From: Sphingomonas_B tabacisoli
GTDB taxonomy: Bacteria; Pseudomonadota; Alphaproteobacteria; Sphingomonadales; Sphingomonadaceae
Assembly (NCBI RefSeq): GCF_042678385.1
Contig: NZ_JBHUDY010000001.1
Location: 1,550,001-1,614,000, forward strand
Length of the DNA: 64,000 bases
Reading direction: 5' to 3'
Part shown: piece by piece, positions 41,220 through 48,070 of the stretch
How the letters are laid out: each line of letters opens with the position of its first letter
Position numbering within the stretch: position 1 is the stretch's first letter
Made by a program: the position numbers and the translations under genes
The notes under the pieces: model-generated
The model's input: the letters and a program-made list of their open reading frames with translations, nothing else
What the model was told of the DNA's origin: nothing
Database searches by the model: none

Positions 41220-42308
41220 ATGCGTACCGACTTGAGCCAGCGCCTGTATCTTGATCATGCCGCGACCACGCCGATGCTGCTTGGCGCCCGCGAAGCGATG
41301 CGCGCGGCGATCGCGCGCTGGGCCAACCCGTCGTCCCCGCACGCGGAGGGACGCGCGGCCCGCGCGATGCTGGAGGATGCGCGCAAACGGATCGCGGTGG
41401 CCCTCGGCTGGGACGGCGAAGTGATCCTCACCAGCGGCGCGACCGAGGCGATCCGCGTCGCAATGACTCGTGCCAAATGCGATGCGCGCATCGTCTCCGC
41501 GGTCGAGCACGAGGCGGTCCACCGCGTTGCGAGCGATGCCTTCTTCCTGCCGGTGCAGAAGGACGGGACCGTTTTGCCGGACGCCCTAACCGGGCGGCTC
41601 GGCGCGCTTGGCGCCAAAGCGCCGCTGGTCGCAATTCAGGCGGTGAACAACGAAACCGGGGTGTGTCAGTCGCTCGACACGCTCTCGCCGATCGTCCGGA
41701 AGGCGGGCGGCTTGCTGCTCGCCGATTGCGCGCAGAGCGCGGGCAAGGCGGCGCTGCCCGATGCCGACCTGATCGCGATCTCCGCGCACAAATTCGGCGG
41801 CCCGCCGGGTGTGGGCGCGCTGCTGGTCAAGGATCTGGGCGTGCTGGAACCGAGCGGTGGCCAAGAGAAGGGCTATCGCGCCGGCACCGAGAATTTGCCG
41901 GGCGTATTCGCGATGGCGGCGGCGCTGGAGAACGGCCGCGGCTGGGTCGACCGCGCGGCGGACCTGCGCGCGCATTTGGATGGCGCGATCGAAGCAGCTG
42001 GCGGCGAGGTGGTCGCCAAGCGTTCGCCGCGGCTCGCGACCATCGCTGCTTATCGGATGCCGGGCGTGTCCGGCTCGGCGCAGCTCATCCAGTTCGACAT
42101 GGCGGGGATCGCGGTATCCGCCGGCAGCGCCTGCTCCTCGGGTACGCTCAAGACCAGCCATGTGCTGTCGGCGATGGGCTGGGACGACAAGGGAGCGACG
42201 GAAGTGATCCGTGCCAGCTTCGGGCCGGAGACCAGTCGCGCCGACATCTACCGCTTCGTCGAGGCCTGGAAACGCATCGCGGACGGCGCACGCAGTCGCG
42301 CAGCCTGA
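41220..42308 (+). CDS. Cysteine desulfurase-like aminotransferase class V (copy 1)
   Basis: A 362-residue NifS/IscS-type PLP enzyme, expected to release sulfane sulfur from cysteine for iron-sulfur or other sulfur-containing cofactors. The PLP lysine is Lys191 in SAHKFGG, His in EHEAVH stacks on PLP, and the persulfide cysteine is Cys305 in SAGSACSSG. The protein is shorter than IscS (404) and similar to NifS-like group I proteins. Its stop overlaps the start of a second desulfurase (TGATG). The two share overall plan but only moderate identity, so they are not a recent duplication. Confidence 0.88.
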   Translation: MRTDLSQRLYLDHAATTPMLLGAREAMRAAIARWANPSSPHAEGRAARAMLEDARKRIAVALGWDGEVILTSGATEAIRVAMTRAKCDARIVSAVEHEAVHRVASDAFFLPVQKDGTVLPDALTGRLGALGAKAPLVAIQAVNNETGVCQSLDTLSPIVRKAGGLLLADCAQSAGKAALPDADLIAISAHKFGGPPGVGALLVKDLGVLEPSGGQEKGYRAGTENLPGVFAMAAALENGRGWVDRAADLRAHLDGAIEAAGGEVVAKRSPRLATIAAYRMPGVSGSAQLIQFDMAGIAVSAGSACSSGTLKTSHVLSAMGWDDKGATEVIRASFGPETSRADIYRFVEAWKRIADGARSRAA

Positions 42309-43423
42309 TGCCCCCGATCTATCTCGACTACCAGGCGACCACGCCGCTCGCCCCGGAGGCGCGCGCGGCGATGGAGCCGTGGCTGGGCGAGAAATTCGGG
42401 AACCCCCATTCGCCGCACCGGATGGGCCGGGAGGCGAAGGCGGCGGTGGAGCTGGCGCGAGACCATGTCGCGTCCTGCCTGGGCTGGGCGGGAGGTAGCA
42501 TCGTCTTCACTTCCGGGGCGACCGAAGCGGCCAATCTGGCAATCAAGGGCGCCGCCTGGGCTGCACCTGCCGAGCGCCGCAAGATCGTAACGCTCGCGAC
42601 CGAACATGCGTGCGTGCTGGATACGGTGCTTTGGCTCGGCCGAAACGGCTTCGAGGCCGTGGTGCTGCTTGTCGGAAACGACGGGCTGGTCGATCTCGAC
42701 ACTGTGCGTGAGGCGGTGGACGAGCGCACGGCCCTCGTGGCCGCGATGCTGGTGAACAACGAAATCGGAGTCATTCAGCCGGTGGCGGAGATCGGACGGA
42801 TCGCGCGCGACGCCGGCGCGCCGTTCCTGTGCGATGCGGTGCAAGGGCTCGCGCGCGTGGAACTGCCCCAGGCGGACCTCATCGCCGTTTCGGCGCACAA
42901 GTTGTTCGGGCCGAAGGGGATCGGAGCTTTGTGGGTTCGTGATGGTATTGCCCTGGAGCCTCTCATGCACGGTGGCGCGCAAGAGGCGGGTATTCGCTCC
43001 GGCACGCTCAGCCCGGCGCTGTGCGCGGGGTTCGGAGCCGCCGCCGCACTGGCGGAAACGCGGCGTCATGAAGATGCCGCGCATGTCGATGCGCTTTGGC
43101 GACGTGCGACCGACAAGCTCAGTGGTTGGGCGATCAACGGCAGCACGGAGTGTCGCTATCGCGGCAACATAAATGCCTGCTTCGAGGGTCTCGACGCGGC
43201 GCGCCTGATCGCCGACGTCCGCGGCGTTGCCTTCTCCGCCGGTTCAGCGTGCGCGAGCGGATCGGGCCGCCCCAGCCATGTGCTGAAGGCGATCGGGCTC
43301 AGCGATGCTCAGGCGCGCGGCAGCATCCGTCTCGGGTTCGGCCGCTATACGACCGAAGAAGAGCTGGAAACTGCGCTCGACCTGATCCTGGAAGCCGCCG
43401 AGCGGCAGCGGGCGTTCGCATGA
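42308..43423 (+). CDS. Cysteine desulfurase (copy 2)
   Basis: A 371-residue NifS/IscS-type enzyme with all catalytic residues: PLP lysine Lys198 in SAHKLFGPKG, histidine in TEHACV, and persulfide cysteine Cys315 in SAGSACASG followed by PSHVLKAIG, which is closest to the IscS/NifS consensus. The opening YLDYQATTPLAP is also canonical. It is coupled to copy 1 upstream and to a 2Fe-2S ferredoxin downstream by four-base or smaller overlaps. No scaffold protein (IscU, SufB or NfuA) is encoded here, so products must be delivered elsewhere. Confidence 0.92.
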   Translation: MPPIYLDYQATTPLAPEARAAMEPWLGEKFGNPHSPHRMGREAKAAVELARDHVASCLGWAGGSIVFTSGATEAANLAIKGAAWAAPAERRKIVTLATEHACVLDTVLWLGRNGFEAVVLLVGNDGLVDLDTVREAVDERTALVAAMLVNNEIGVIQPVAEIGRIARDAGAPFLCDAVQGLARVELPQADLIAVSAHKLFGPKGIGALWVRDGIALEPLMHGGAQEAGIRSGTLSPALCAGFGAAAALAETRRHEDAAHVDALWRRATDKLSGWAINGSTECRYRGNINACFEGLDAARLIADVRGVAFSAGSACASGSGRPSHVLKAIGLSDAQARGSIRLGFGRYTTEEELETALDLILEAAERQRAFA

Positions 43424-43752
43424 CGCGTGTGCGGTTCATATCCGCTGACGGCAACCAGGTGAGCGAGGTCGAAGGAGCGTCCGGCGACCGCCTGCTCGAC
43501 CTCGCCCAGGCCAATGGCCAGCCGCTGGAAGGAACATGCGAAGGCCAGATGGCGTGCTCGACTTGCCACGTCATCGTCGATGCGGCCGATTTCGCCCGTC
43601 TTCCACCCGCGAGCGAGCCGGAGGAAGACATGCTCGACCTCGCCGCTGGCGCGACGCGCTACAGCCGCCTGGCCTGCCAGATTTTTCTGTCTGACGATCT
43701 GGACGAACTGACGGTCCGTATCCCGCCGGAAGCCCGGAACATGCAGGGCTAA
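43420..43752 (+). CDS. 2Fe-2S ferredoxin (ISC/adrenodoxin type)
   Basis: A 110-residue ferredoxin with the vertebrate-type motif: cysteines in GTCEGQMACSTCHV (C-X5-C-X2-C) and a fourth in RLACQIFL. A conserved acidic patch (EEDMLDL) faces the redox partner. ATG 43420 overlaps the desulfurase stop codon (ATGA). Ferredoxins of this type supply electrons for iron-sulfur cluster assembly, in keeping with the two desulfurases. The gene ends convergently with the hybrid kinase, sharing four bases of stop codons. Confidence 0.93.
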   Translation: MTRVRFISADGNQVSEVEGASGDRLLDLAQANGQPLEGTCEGQMACSTCHVIVDAADFARLPPASEPEEDMLDLAAGATRYSRLACQIFLSDDLDELTVRIPPEARNMQG

Positions 43753-45599
43753 AGCGCGATGAGCTGCGCGAGCTCGTCTTCCTTGAACGGCTTGGCGAGG
43801 CGCGGAAAATCGGGCGCGATCTCGTCGAGATCGGAATAGCCGGAAATGATGACGACGCGCTGGTCGGGCCGGCCGCGCTTTACCTCGGCGGCAAGCTCGG
43901 TACCAGTCATGCCGGGCATCAAGTGATCGGTGACGATCACATCGAAGTCCTTCGCGCTTTCGATCAGCCGCAATGCTTCCGGCGCGCTTTCAGCCTCGGT
44001 CACAGTATAGCCCAACGAGTCCAGCATGGCGGCGACACTCATGCGCACCAGCGGCTCGTCGTCGACCAGCAACGCGGTGCCCGCTGACCGGGAGCTCTCC
44101 GCAGGTTTCGGCTGCAGCTTCGGATCGGGCCTGGATGCTTCCGCCGCGGGGAACCACAGGTGGACGCGTGTGCCTTCACCGGGCGCGCTCTCTACGCGAA
44201 GCGCGCCGCCGAGCTGTCCCATCAGCCCATGCACCATCGACAGGCCAAGGCCGGTTCCGCGCCCTACCCCCTTGGTGGAATAGAAAGGCTCGACCGCGCG
44301 CTCCAGGATCTGGGGGCTCATCCCGATGCCGGTATCGGACACGGTCAGCCGCACCCATTGGCCCGCGGGCAGTCCGTCGCCTTCTCCGGTCAGCCGTACG
44401 GACGTGGCGGCGATGCTGAGCGTGCCGCCGTCGGGCATGGCGTCAGCCGCATTCACCGCTAGGTTGAGCAGCGCCATTTCGAGCTGCGCCGGATCGGCCT
44501 GAACGGAAGGCAGGGAATGGGGCAAGTCGATGCGGAGCGTGATCCGCGGCCCGATCGTGCTCTCGATCAACTCCTCCAGCGAGTTGACGAGCTCGGCCAG
44601 GTCCACCGGCATCACCTGCAACGGCTGGCGGCGCGCAAAGGCGAGCAGGCGCTGCACCAGCGTGCGGGCGCGTTCCGCGGCTTGCAGCGCGCCATCGACC
44701 AGCCGCTCCATGCGCGGATCGGGCAGCCCGCGGCGCTTCAGCAGATCGAGGCCGCCCAGGATTGGCGTCAGCAAGTTGTTGAAGTCATGGGCGACGCCGC
44801 CGGTCACCTTGCCCATCGCTTCGATCTTCTGGCTCTGGATCAGAGCTTCCTGCGTCTGTTCCAGCTGGCGCGCGGTTTCACGGACATCCGTCACGTCGCG
44901 CGCGATCCCGTACATCCGATCGCCCTCCGCAACCGCATTCCAGGAAAACCAGCGATATTGACCGTCCTTGGTGCGGTAGCGGTTCTGGAAGCGCACCGAG
45001 GTCCCGCCGCCGAAAAGAAACTCGCGCTCGCGCCGGGTCGTCTCGATATCGTCCGGATGCATGATGCCGGTCGAACTTTGGCCCAGCAGCTCCTCGAGCG
45101 GCCAGCCAAGGATGCGTTCCCAGGCAGGGCTCGCCGTCAGCCAGGTGCCATCGCGATCGGCGATCATCAGCGGGTCCTGAGACAGCGACCAAAGGCGATC
45201 GCGTTCGCTGGTCCGGGAAGCGACTTGCTCTTCGAGTTCCGCGCGGCGCTCCGCCTCGATCTGCTCCAGCCGGAGATAGGCGCGGATGGCGTAGCTGATG
45301 CTGGTCGAGACGATGACACAGACCGCGCCATAGAGGATCATCGAAACCAGCGGGTCACGTTCGACGAACAGCGATTGCGCCAGCACACCGCCGATGGTCG
45401 CGCAGACGAGCGCCGGCCCCACCCCGCCAAGAAAGGCCGTGAGCGCAACCGCCGGAAAGAAGGTTATGAAGGGAATTCCGCGGACATGGGGAAACAGCGC
45501 TTCGCGGAGCGCGAGACCGGCAAGCGCCAGCAACACGCCCAATGAATAGGCAAGGACCGGCCGCTGCCGTACCCCCTGCGCGATCCCCATCGCGTTCAT
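43749..45599 (-). CDS. Membrane-bound hybrid sensor histidine kinase (DUF4118-like, PAS, HisKA, receiver)
   Basis: A 616-residue hybrid kinase. Residues about 15-105 form three or four membrane helices resembling the DUF4118/KdpD-type sensor region. A short coiled coil leads to a PAS domain (about 135-240) and a HisKA/HATPase core with the phosphorylated histidine in GGVAHDFNNLL, N-box LNLAVNAADAMPDGG and G-boxes SDTGIGMS and GRGTGLGLSMV. A C-terminal receiver (about 495-616) has LVDDEPLV, an acceptor aspartate in VIVTDHLMPGM and LAKPF. No separate output protein is adjacent. The stimulus is unknown; small redox or blue-light ligands are possible for the PAS domain. Confidence 0.9.
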   Translation of the reverse strand: MNAMGIAQGVRQRPVLAYSLGVLLALAGLALREALFPHVRGIPFITFFPAVALTAFLGGVGPALVCATIGGVLAQSLFVERDPLVSMILYGAVCVIVSTSISYAIRAYLRLEQIEAERRAELEEQVASRTSERDRLWSLSQDPLMIADRDGTWLTASPAWERILGWPLEELLGQSSTGIMHPDDIETTRREREFLFGGGTSVRFQNRYRTKDGQYRWFSWNAVAEGDRMYGIARDVTDVRETARQLEQTQEALIQSQKIEAMGKVTGGVAHDFNNLLTPILGGLDLLKRRGLPDPRMERLVDGALQAAERARTLVQRLLAFARRQPLQVMPVDLAELVNSLEELIESTIGPRITLRIDLPHSLPSVQADPAQLEMALLNLAVNAADAMPDGGTLSIAATSVRLTGEGDGLPAGQWVRLTVSDTGIGMSPQILERAVEPFYSTKGVGRGTGLGLSMVHGLMGQLGGALRVESAPGEGTRVHLWFPAAEASRPDPKLQPKPAESSRSAGTALLVDDEPLVRMSVAAMLDSLGYTVTEAESAPEALRLIESAKDFDVIVTDHLMPGMTGTELAAEVKRGRPDQRVVIISGYSDLDEIAPDFPRLAKPFKEDELAQLIAL

Positions 45600-45648
45600 G
45601 TCATCTGCATATCAGAGTCCGGGCCGTCCGCCAGACCCGGCATCGATC

Positions 45649-46032
45649 TCAAAGCTTTTCGAATGCGGTAAGGATCGGACACGGCCCCGATTCGCCCGCG
45701 CCGCATTGATCGGCCAGGCGGCTGAGCGCGTTCCGGGCGGCCTGGAGCTGTTCGATCTGGGAAGCGAGCGCTTCGACGCGAGCCTTGGCCAGTTCGCGGA
45801 CGCGCGGGCGATCGTCGGTCGCGTCGAGCGCGAGCAGCTCGCCGATCTGCTGCAACGTGAAGCCGGCCGCCTGTGCCGACTTGATGAAACGCAGCCGCCG
45901 GACATCGGCCAAGCCATACCGTCGGATGCCGCCTGCGCGCGGCGGTTCCGGCATGAGGCCCCGCCGCTGGTAAAAGCGCACGGTCTCGACGCCGACGCCG
46001 CCTTCCGCGGCCAATTTCGCAATGGTCAGCAC
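45649..46032 (-). CDS. MerR-family metal-responsive regulator (mercury-type subgroup, atypical cysteines)
   Basis: A 127-residue MerR protein: DNA-binding head LTIAKLAAEGGVGVETVRFYQRRG, a linker GGIRRYG, and a dimer helix ending in a C-terminal metal loop QCGAGESGPCPIL. The loop cysteines correspond to Cys117 and Cys126 of mercury MerR. The position of Cys82 (HCEEA) is occupied by TDDR, so the classic three-cysteine site cannot form. Start GTG 46032 is inferred from homology. It is divergent from a metallothionein-like peptide with a mer-style operator in between. Confidence 0.82.
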   Translation of the reverse strand: MLTIAKLAAEGGVGVETVRFYQRRGLMPEPPRAGGIRRYGLADVRRLRFIKSAQAAGFTLQQIGELLALDATDDRPRVRELAKARVEALASQIEQLQAARNALSRLADQCGAGESGPCPILTAFEKL

Positions 46033-46037
46033 GACTA

Positions 46038-46069
46038 TTGACTCCGTACCACGGTACGCATGCCATCTA
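46038..46069 (+). promoter_or_regulatory. MerR-type promoter/operator
   Basis: TTGACT (46038-46043) is followed directly by CCGTAC-N4-GTACG, the same arrangement as the classical mercury operator (TTGACTCCGTAC....GTAC), with a weak -10 (CATCTA, 46064-46069) after about 20 bases. Over-long spacers are the hallmark of MerR-activated promoters. The transcript would begin about 15 bases before the ribosome site of the cysteine-rich peptide. Confidence 0.7.
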
Positions 46070-46103
46070 GGTGTGGCTCGATTCGCGAGCAAGGAGAAAT
46101 GAG

Positions 46104-46208
46104 ATGACCCCATCCGCTCAAATCGAACAGCAGGTCCAGGCTGCGAAGCTGGAAACCCGTAGCGGCTGCAAGTGCCGTCCGTGCACCTGTAAGAACTGCG
46201 CTTGCTAA
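46104..46208 (+). CDS. Cysteine-rich metallothionein-like peptide (34 residues)
   Basis: A tiny gene with a strong ribosome site (AAGGAG, 46091-46096) and ATG 46104; an ATG five bases earlier stops at once. The first 21 residues are an amphipathic, glutamine- and glutamate-rich helix-like part. The last 13 residues contain six cysteines in CxC and CxxC spacing (CKCRPCTCKNCAC), with lysines and an arginine between, as in metallothioneins. It should bind soft metals in thiolate clusters. It is the first gene under the MerR-type promoter and is followed by an intrinsic terminator. Confidence 0.8.
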   Translation: MTPSAQIEQQVQAAKLETRSGCKCRPCTCKNCAC

Positions 46209-46214
46209 ATGTGG

Positions 46215-46257
46215 TTGGCCGCGCTCCTTCCCGGGCGCGGCCAATTCGATTTCGTTT
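46215..46257 (+). terminator. Intrinsic terminator after the metallothionein-like gene
   Basis: TTGGCCGCGC (46215-46224) and GCGCGGCCAA (46235-46244) form a perfect 10-bp stem with a 10-base loop, followed by a T-rich tail TTCGATTTCGTTT. Leaky termination here would give more peptide than downstream membrane proteins. Confidence 0.75.
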
Positions 46258-46275
46258 CAAATACAAGGAACTGTC

Positions 46276-47577
46276 TTGCGTCTCTCCCGCCTCCTCGCCG
46301 CCGGCATATGCTTCATGCCGGCTCCTGCCCTCGCGCAGGACATGAACATGGACATGCCGGGTATGGAGCATGCCCATGCCGGCCATGATATGCCCGCCGA
46401 ACACACCATGACCGGTGCGCTCGGGCGCTATTCGATGATGCGCGATGCGTCGGGGACGGCGTGGCAGCCGGATTCGGCGCCGATGCAGGCGGTCATGGGT
46501 CAGGCCGGCGGGTGGTCGACGATGCTGCACGGCTTTGCGACGCTCACTTACGACAATCAGGGCGGTCCGCGCGGCGACGAGAAGGTCTTCGTCGCGTCGA
46601 TGATCGGCGCGATGGCCCAGCGGCCGGCGGGAGAGGGGACGCTGACCCTGAAAGCGATGGGCAGCCTCGACCCGCTGATGGGCAAGCGTGGTTATCCATT
46701 GCTGCTCGCGACCGGCGAGACGGCCGACGGCAAGACCGAGCTGGTCGACCGCCAGCATCCGCACGACCTCTTCATGGAGTTGTCCGCGACTTACAGCCGG
46801 CCGCTGGGCGAGAAGCTGTCGGGCTTCCTCTATTTCGGCCTGCCCGGCGAGCCCGCGCTGGGCCCTGCGACCTACATGCACCGCTTCTCCGGCCTCGCGA
46901 ATCCAGAAGCGCCGATCGCTCATCACTGGCTCGACAGCACGCATGTGACCTTCGGCGTAGCGACGGCGGGGCTGGTCTATGACCGGCTGAAGCTGGAGGG
47001 CTCGGTCTTCACCGGCCGCGAGCCGGACGAGAATCGCTATGATATCGAGCGGCCGCGCTTCGATAGCTGGTCGGTGCGGGCGACCTGGAACCCGACCGAC
47101 AATCTGTCGATGCAGGTCAGCCACGGCCGGCTGAACAGCCCGGAACAGCTCCACCCCGAGGAGGATGTGCGGCGCACGTCCGCGTCGGTGACCTGGAATC
47201 TGCCGATCGGGGGCAAGGGCAATTGGCAATCGACCTTCGCCTGGGGCCGCAATGATCCGTCCGGGGGGCATCACACTCACACGACCGACGCCTTCCTGCT
47301 CGACAGCGCGGTCCAGCTCGGCCGCTGGACGCTGTTCGGTCGTGCCGAGAATGTCGACAAGGACGAGCTGTTCGCGGAAGGAGACCCGCTGGAAGGCCGC
47401 GTGTTCAACGTCTCGAAGCTCAGCCTTGGCGGCTATCACAGCGTGCCGGTCGGCAAGGTCTCGCTCGATCTGGGCGGGCTGGTCAGCACCTATGATCTGC
47501 CGAAGGCGATACAGCCGGACTATGGCAAGAGCCCGACCAGCTTCATGCTGTTCACGCGGCTGCGGATCACCGGATAG
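46276..47577 (+). CDS. Outer-membrane beta-barrel-like protein with Met/His-rich metal-binding N-terminus
   Basis: A 433-residue exported protein. The TTG start (46276) follows AAGGAA at five bases and gives a signal peptide ending ALAQ. The mature N-terminus is Met/His/Asp-rich (QDMNMDMPGMEHAHAGHDM), typical of copper or silver binding. The remainder is rich in aromatic, alternating residues and ends SFMLFTRLRITG, as expected of an outer-membrane barrel. I do not recognise a defined family. The position between the MT-like gene and a TonB receptor suggests metal efflux, storage or sensing at the cell surface. Confidence 0.65.
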   Translation: MRLSRLLAAGICFMPAPALAQDMNMDMPGMEHAHAGHDMPAEHTMTGALGRYSMMRDASGTAWQPDSAPMQAVMGQAGGWSTMLHGFATLTYDNQGGPRGDEKVFVASMIGAMAQRPAGEGTLTLKAMGSLDPLMGKRGYPLLLATGETADGKTELVDRQHPHDLFMELSATYSRPLGEKLSGFLYFGLPGEPALGPATYMHRFSGLANPEAPIAHHWLDSTHVTFGVATAGLVYDRLKLEGSVFTGREPDENRYDIERPRFDSWSVRATWNPTDNLSMQVSHGRLNSPEQLHPEEDVRRTSASVTWNLPIGGKGNWQSTFAWGRNDPSGGHHTHTTDAFLLDSAVQLGRWTLFGRAENVDKDELFAEGDPLEGRVFNVSKLSLGGYHSVPVGKVSLDLGGLVSTYDLPKAIQPDYGKSPTSFMLFTRLRITG

Positions 47578-47616
47578 TCGCTTGCCCTGAGAGCGGGAGT
47601 CGCTAGAGCCGCGGCC

Positions 47617-48027
47617 ATGTCCGCGCTCCGGCACCTGCCGGCCCGTCATTTGCCTGTCGCCTTGCTGCTGGCGTTTGCGCTGCTGGCGCGGATGCTGGTG
47701 CCTGCCGGCTGGATGCCTGTCTTCGACGGCAACACCGTCCGGCTGGAGCTGTGCACCGGCTATGCGCTGCCTCCGCCTCCAGCGGTCCATGACATGCACG
47801 CCATGCACGGCGGCAAGCACGACGCGCATGCGGGGCATGGGAAGAAGGCGGAGCAGCCGTGCCCGTTCGGCGCGCTTGCCTTCGGCGCGACGGATACGAC
47901 CGCTCCGTCGATTGCTCCGCCGTTGGCCTATGCCGAGCCGGCAATTGCCCTGCTTGCCCGCGTCAGCATCGGTCAGGGACTTGCCGCACCGCCGCCGCCC
48001 GCGACGGGACCACCGGCCCTGACCTGA
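47617..48027 (+). CDS. DUF2946-type small membrane/periplasmic protein with His-rich loop
   Basis: A 136-residue protein with an N-terminal membrane segment VALLLAFALLARMLVPAGWMP, a signature of DUF2946-type proteins. It also has a cysteine in LCTGYA, a His/Met-rich loop (HDMHAMHGGKHDAHAGHGKK), a second cysteine in CPFGALAFG, and a proline-rich tail. Members occur beside copper-related TonB receptors. The histidine-rich loop probably contacts copper or a related metal. Function is not established. Confidence 0.72.
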   Translation: MSALRHLPARHLPVALLLAFALLARMLVPAGWMPVFDGNTVRLELCTGYALPPPPAVHDMHAMHGGKHDAHAGHGKKAEQPCPFGALAFGATDTTAPSIAPPLAYAEPAIALLARVSIGQGLAAPPPPATGPPALT

Positions 48028-48070
48028 TCCGTTCCGCCTGCGGGCGGCCGTTCAGTTCAGGGATTCCGAC

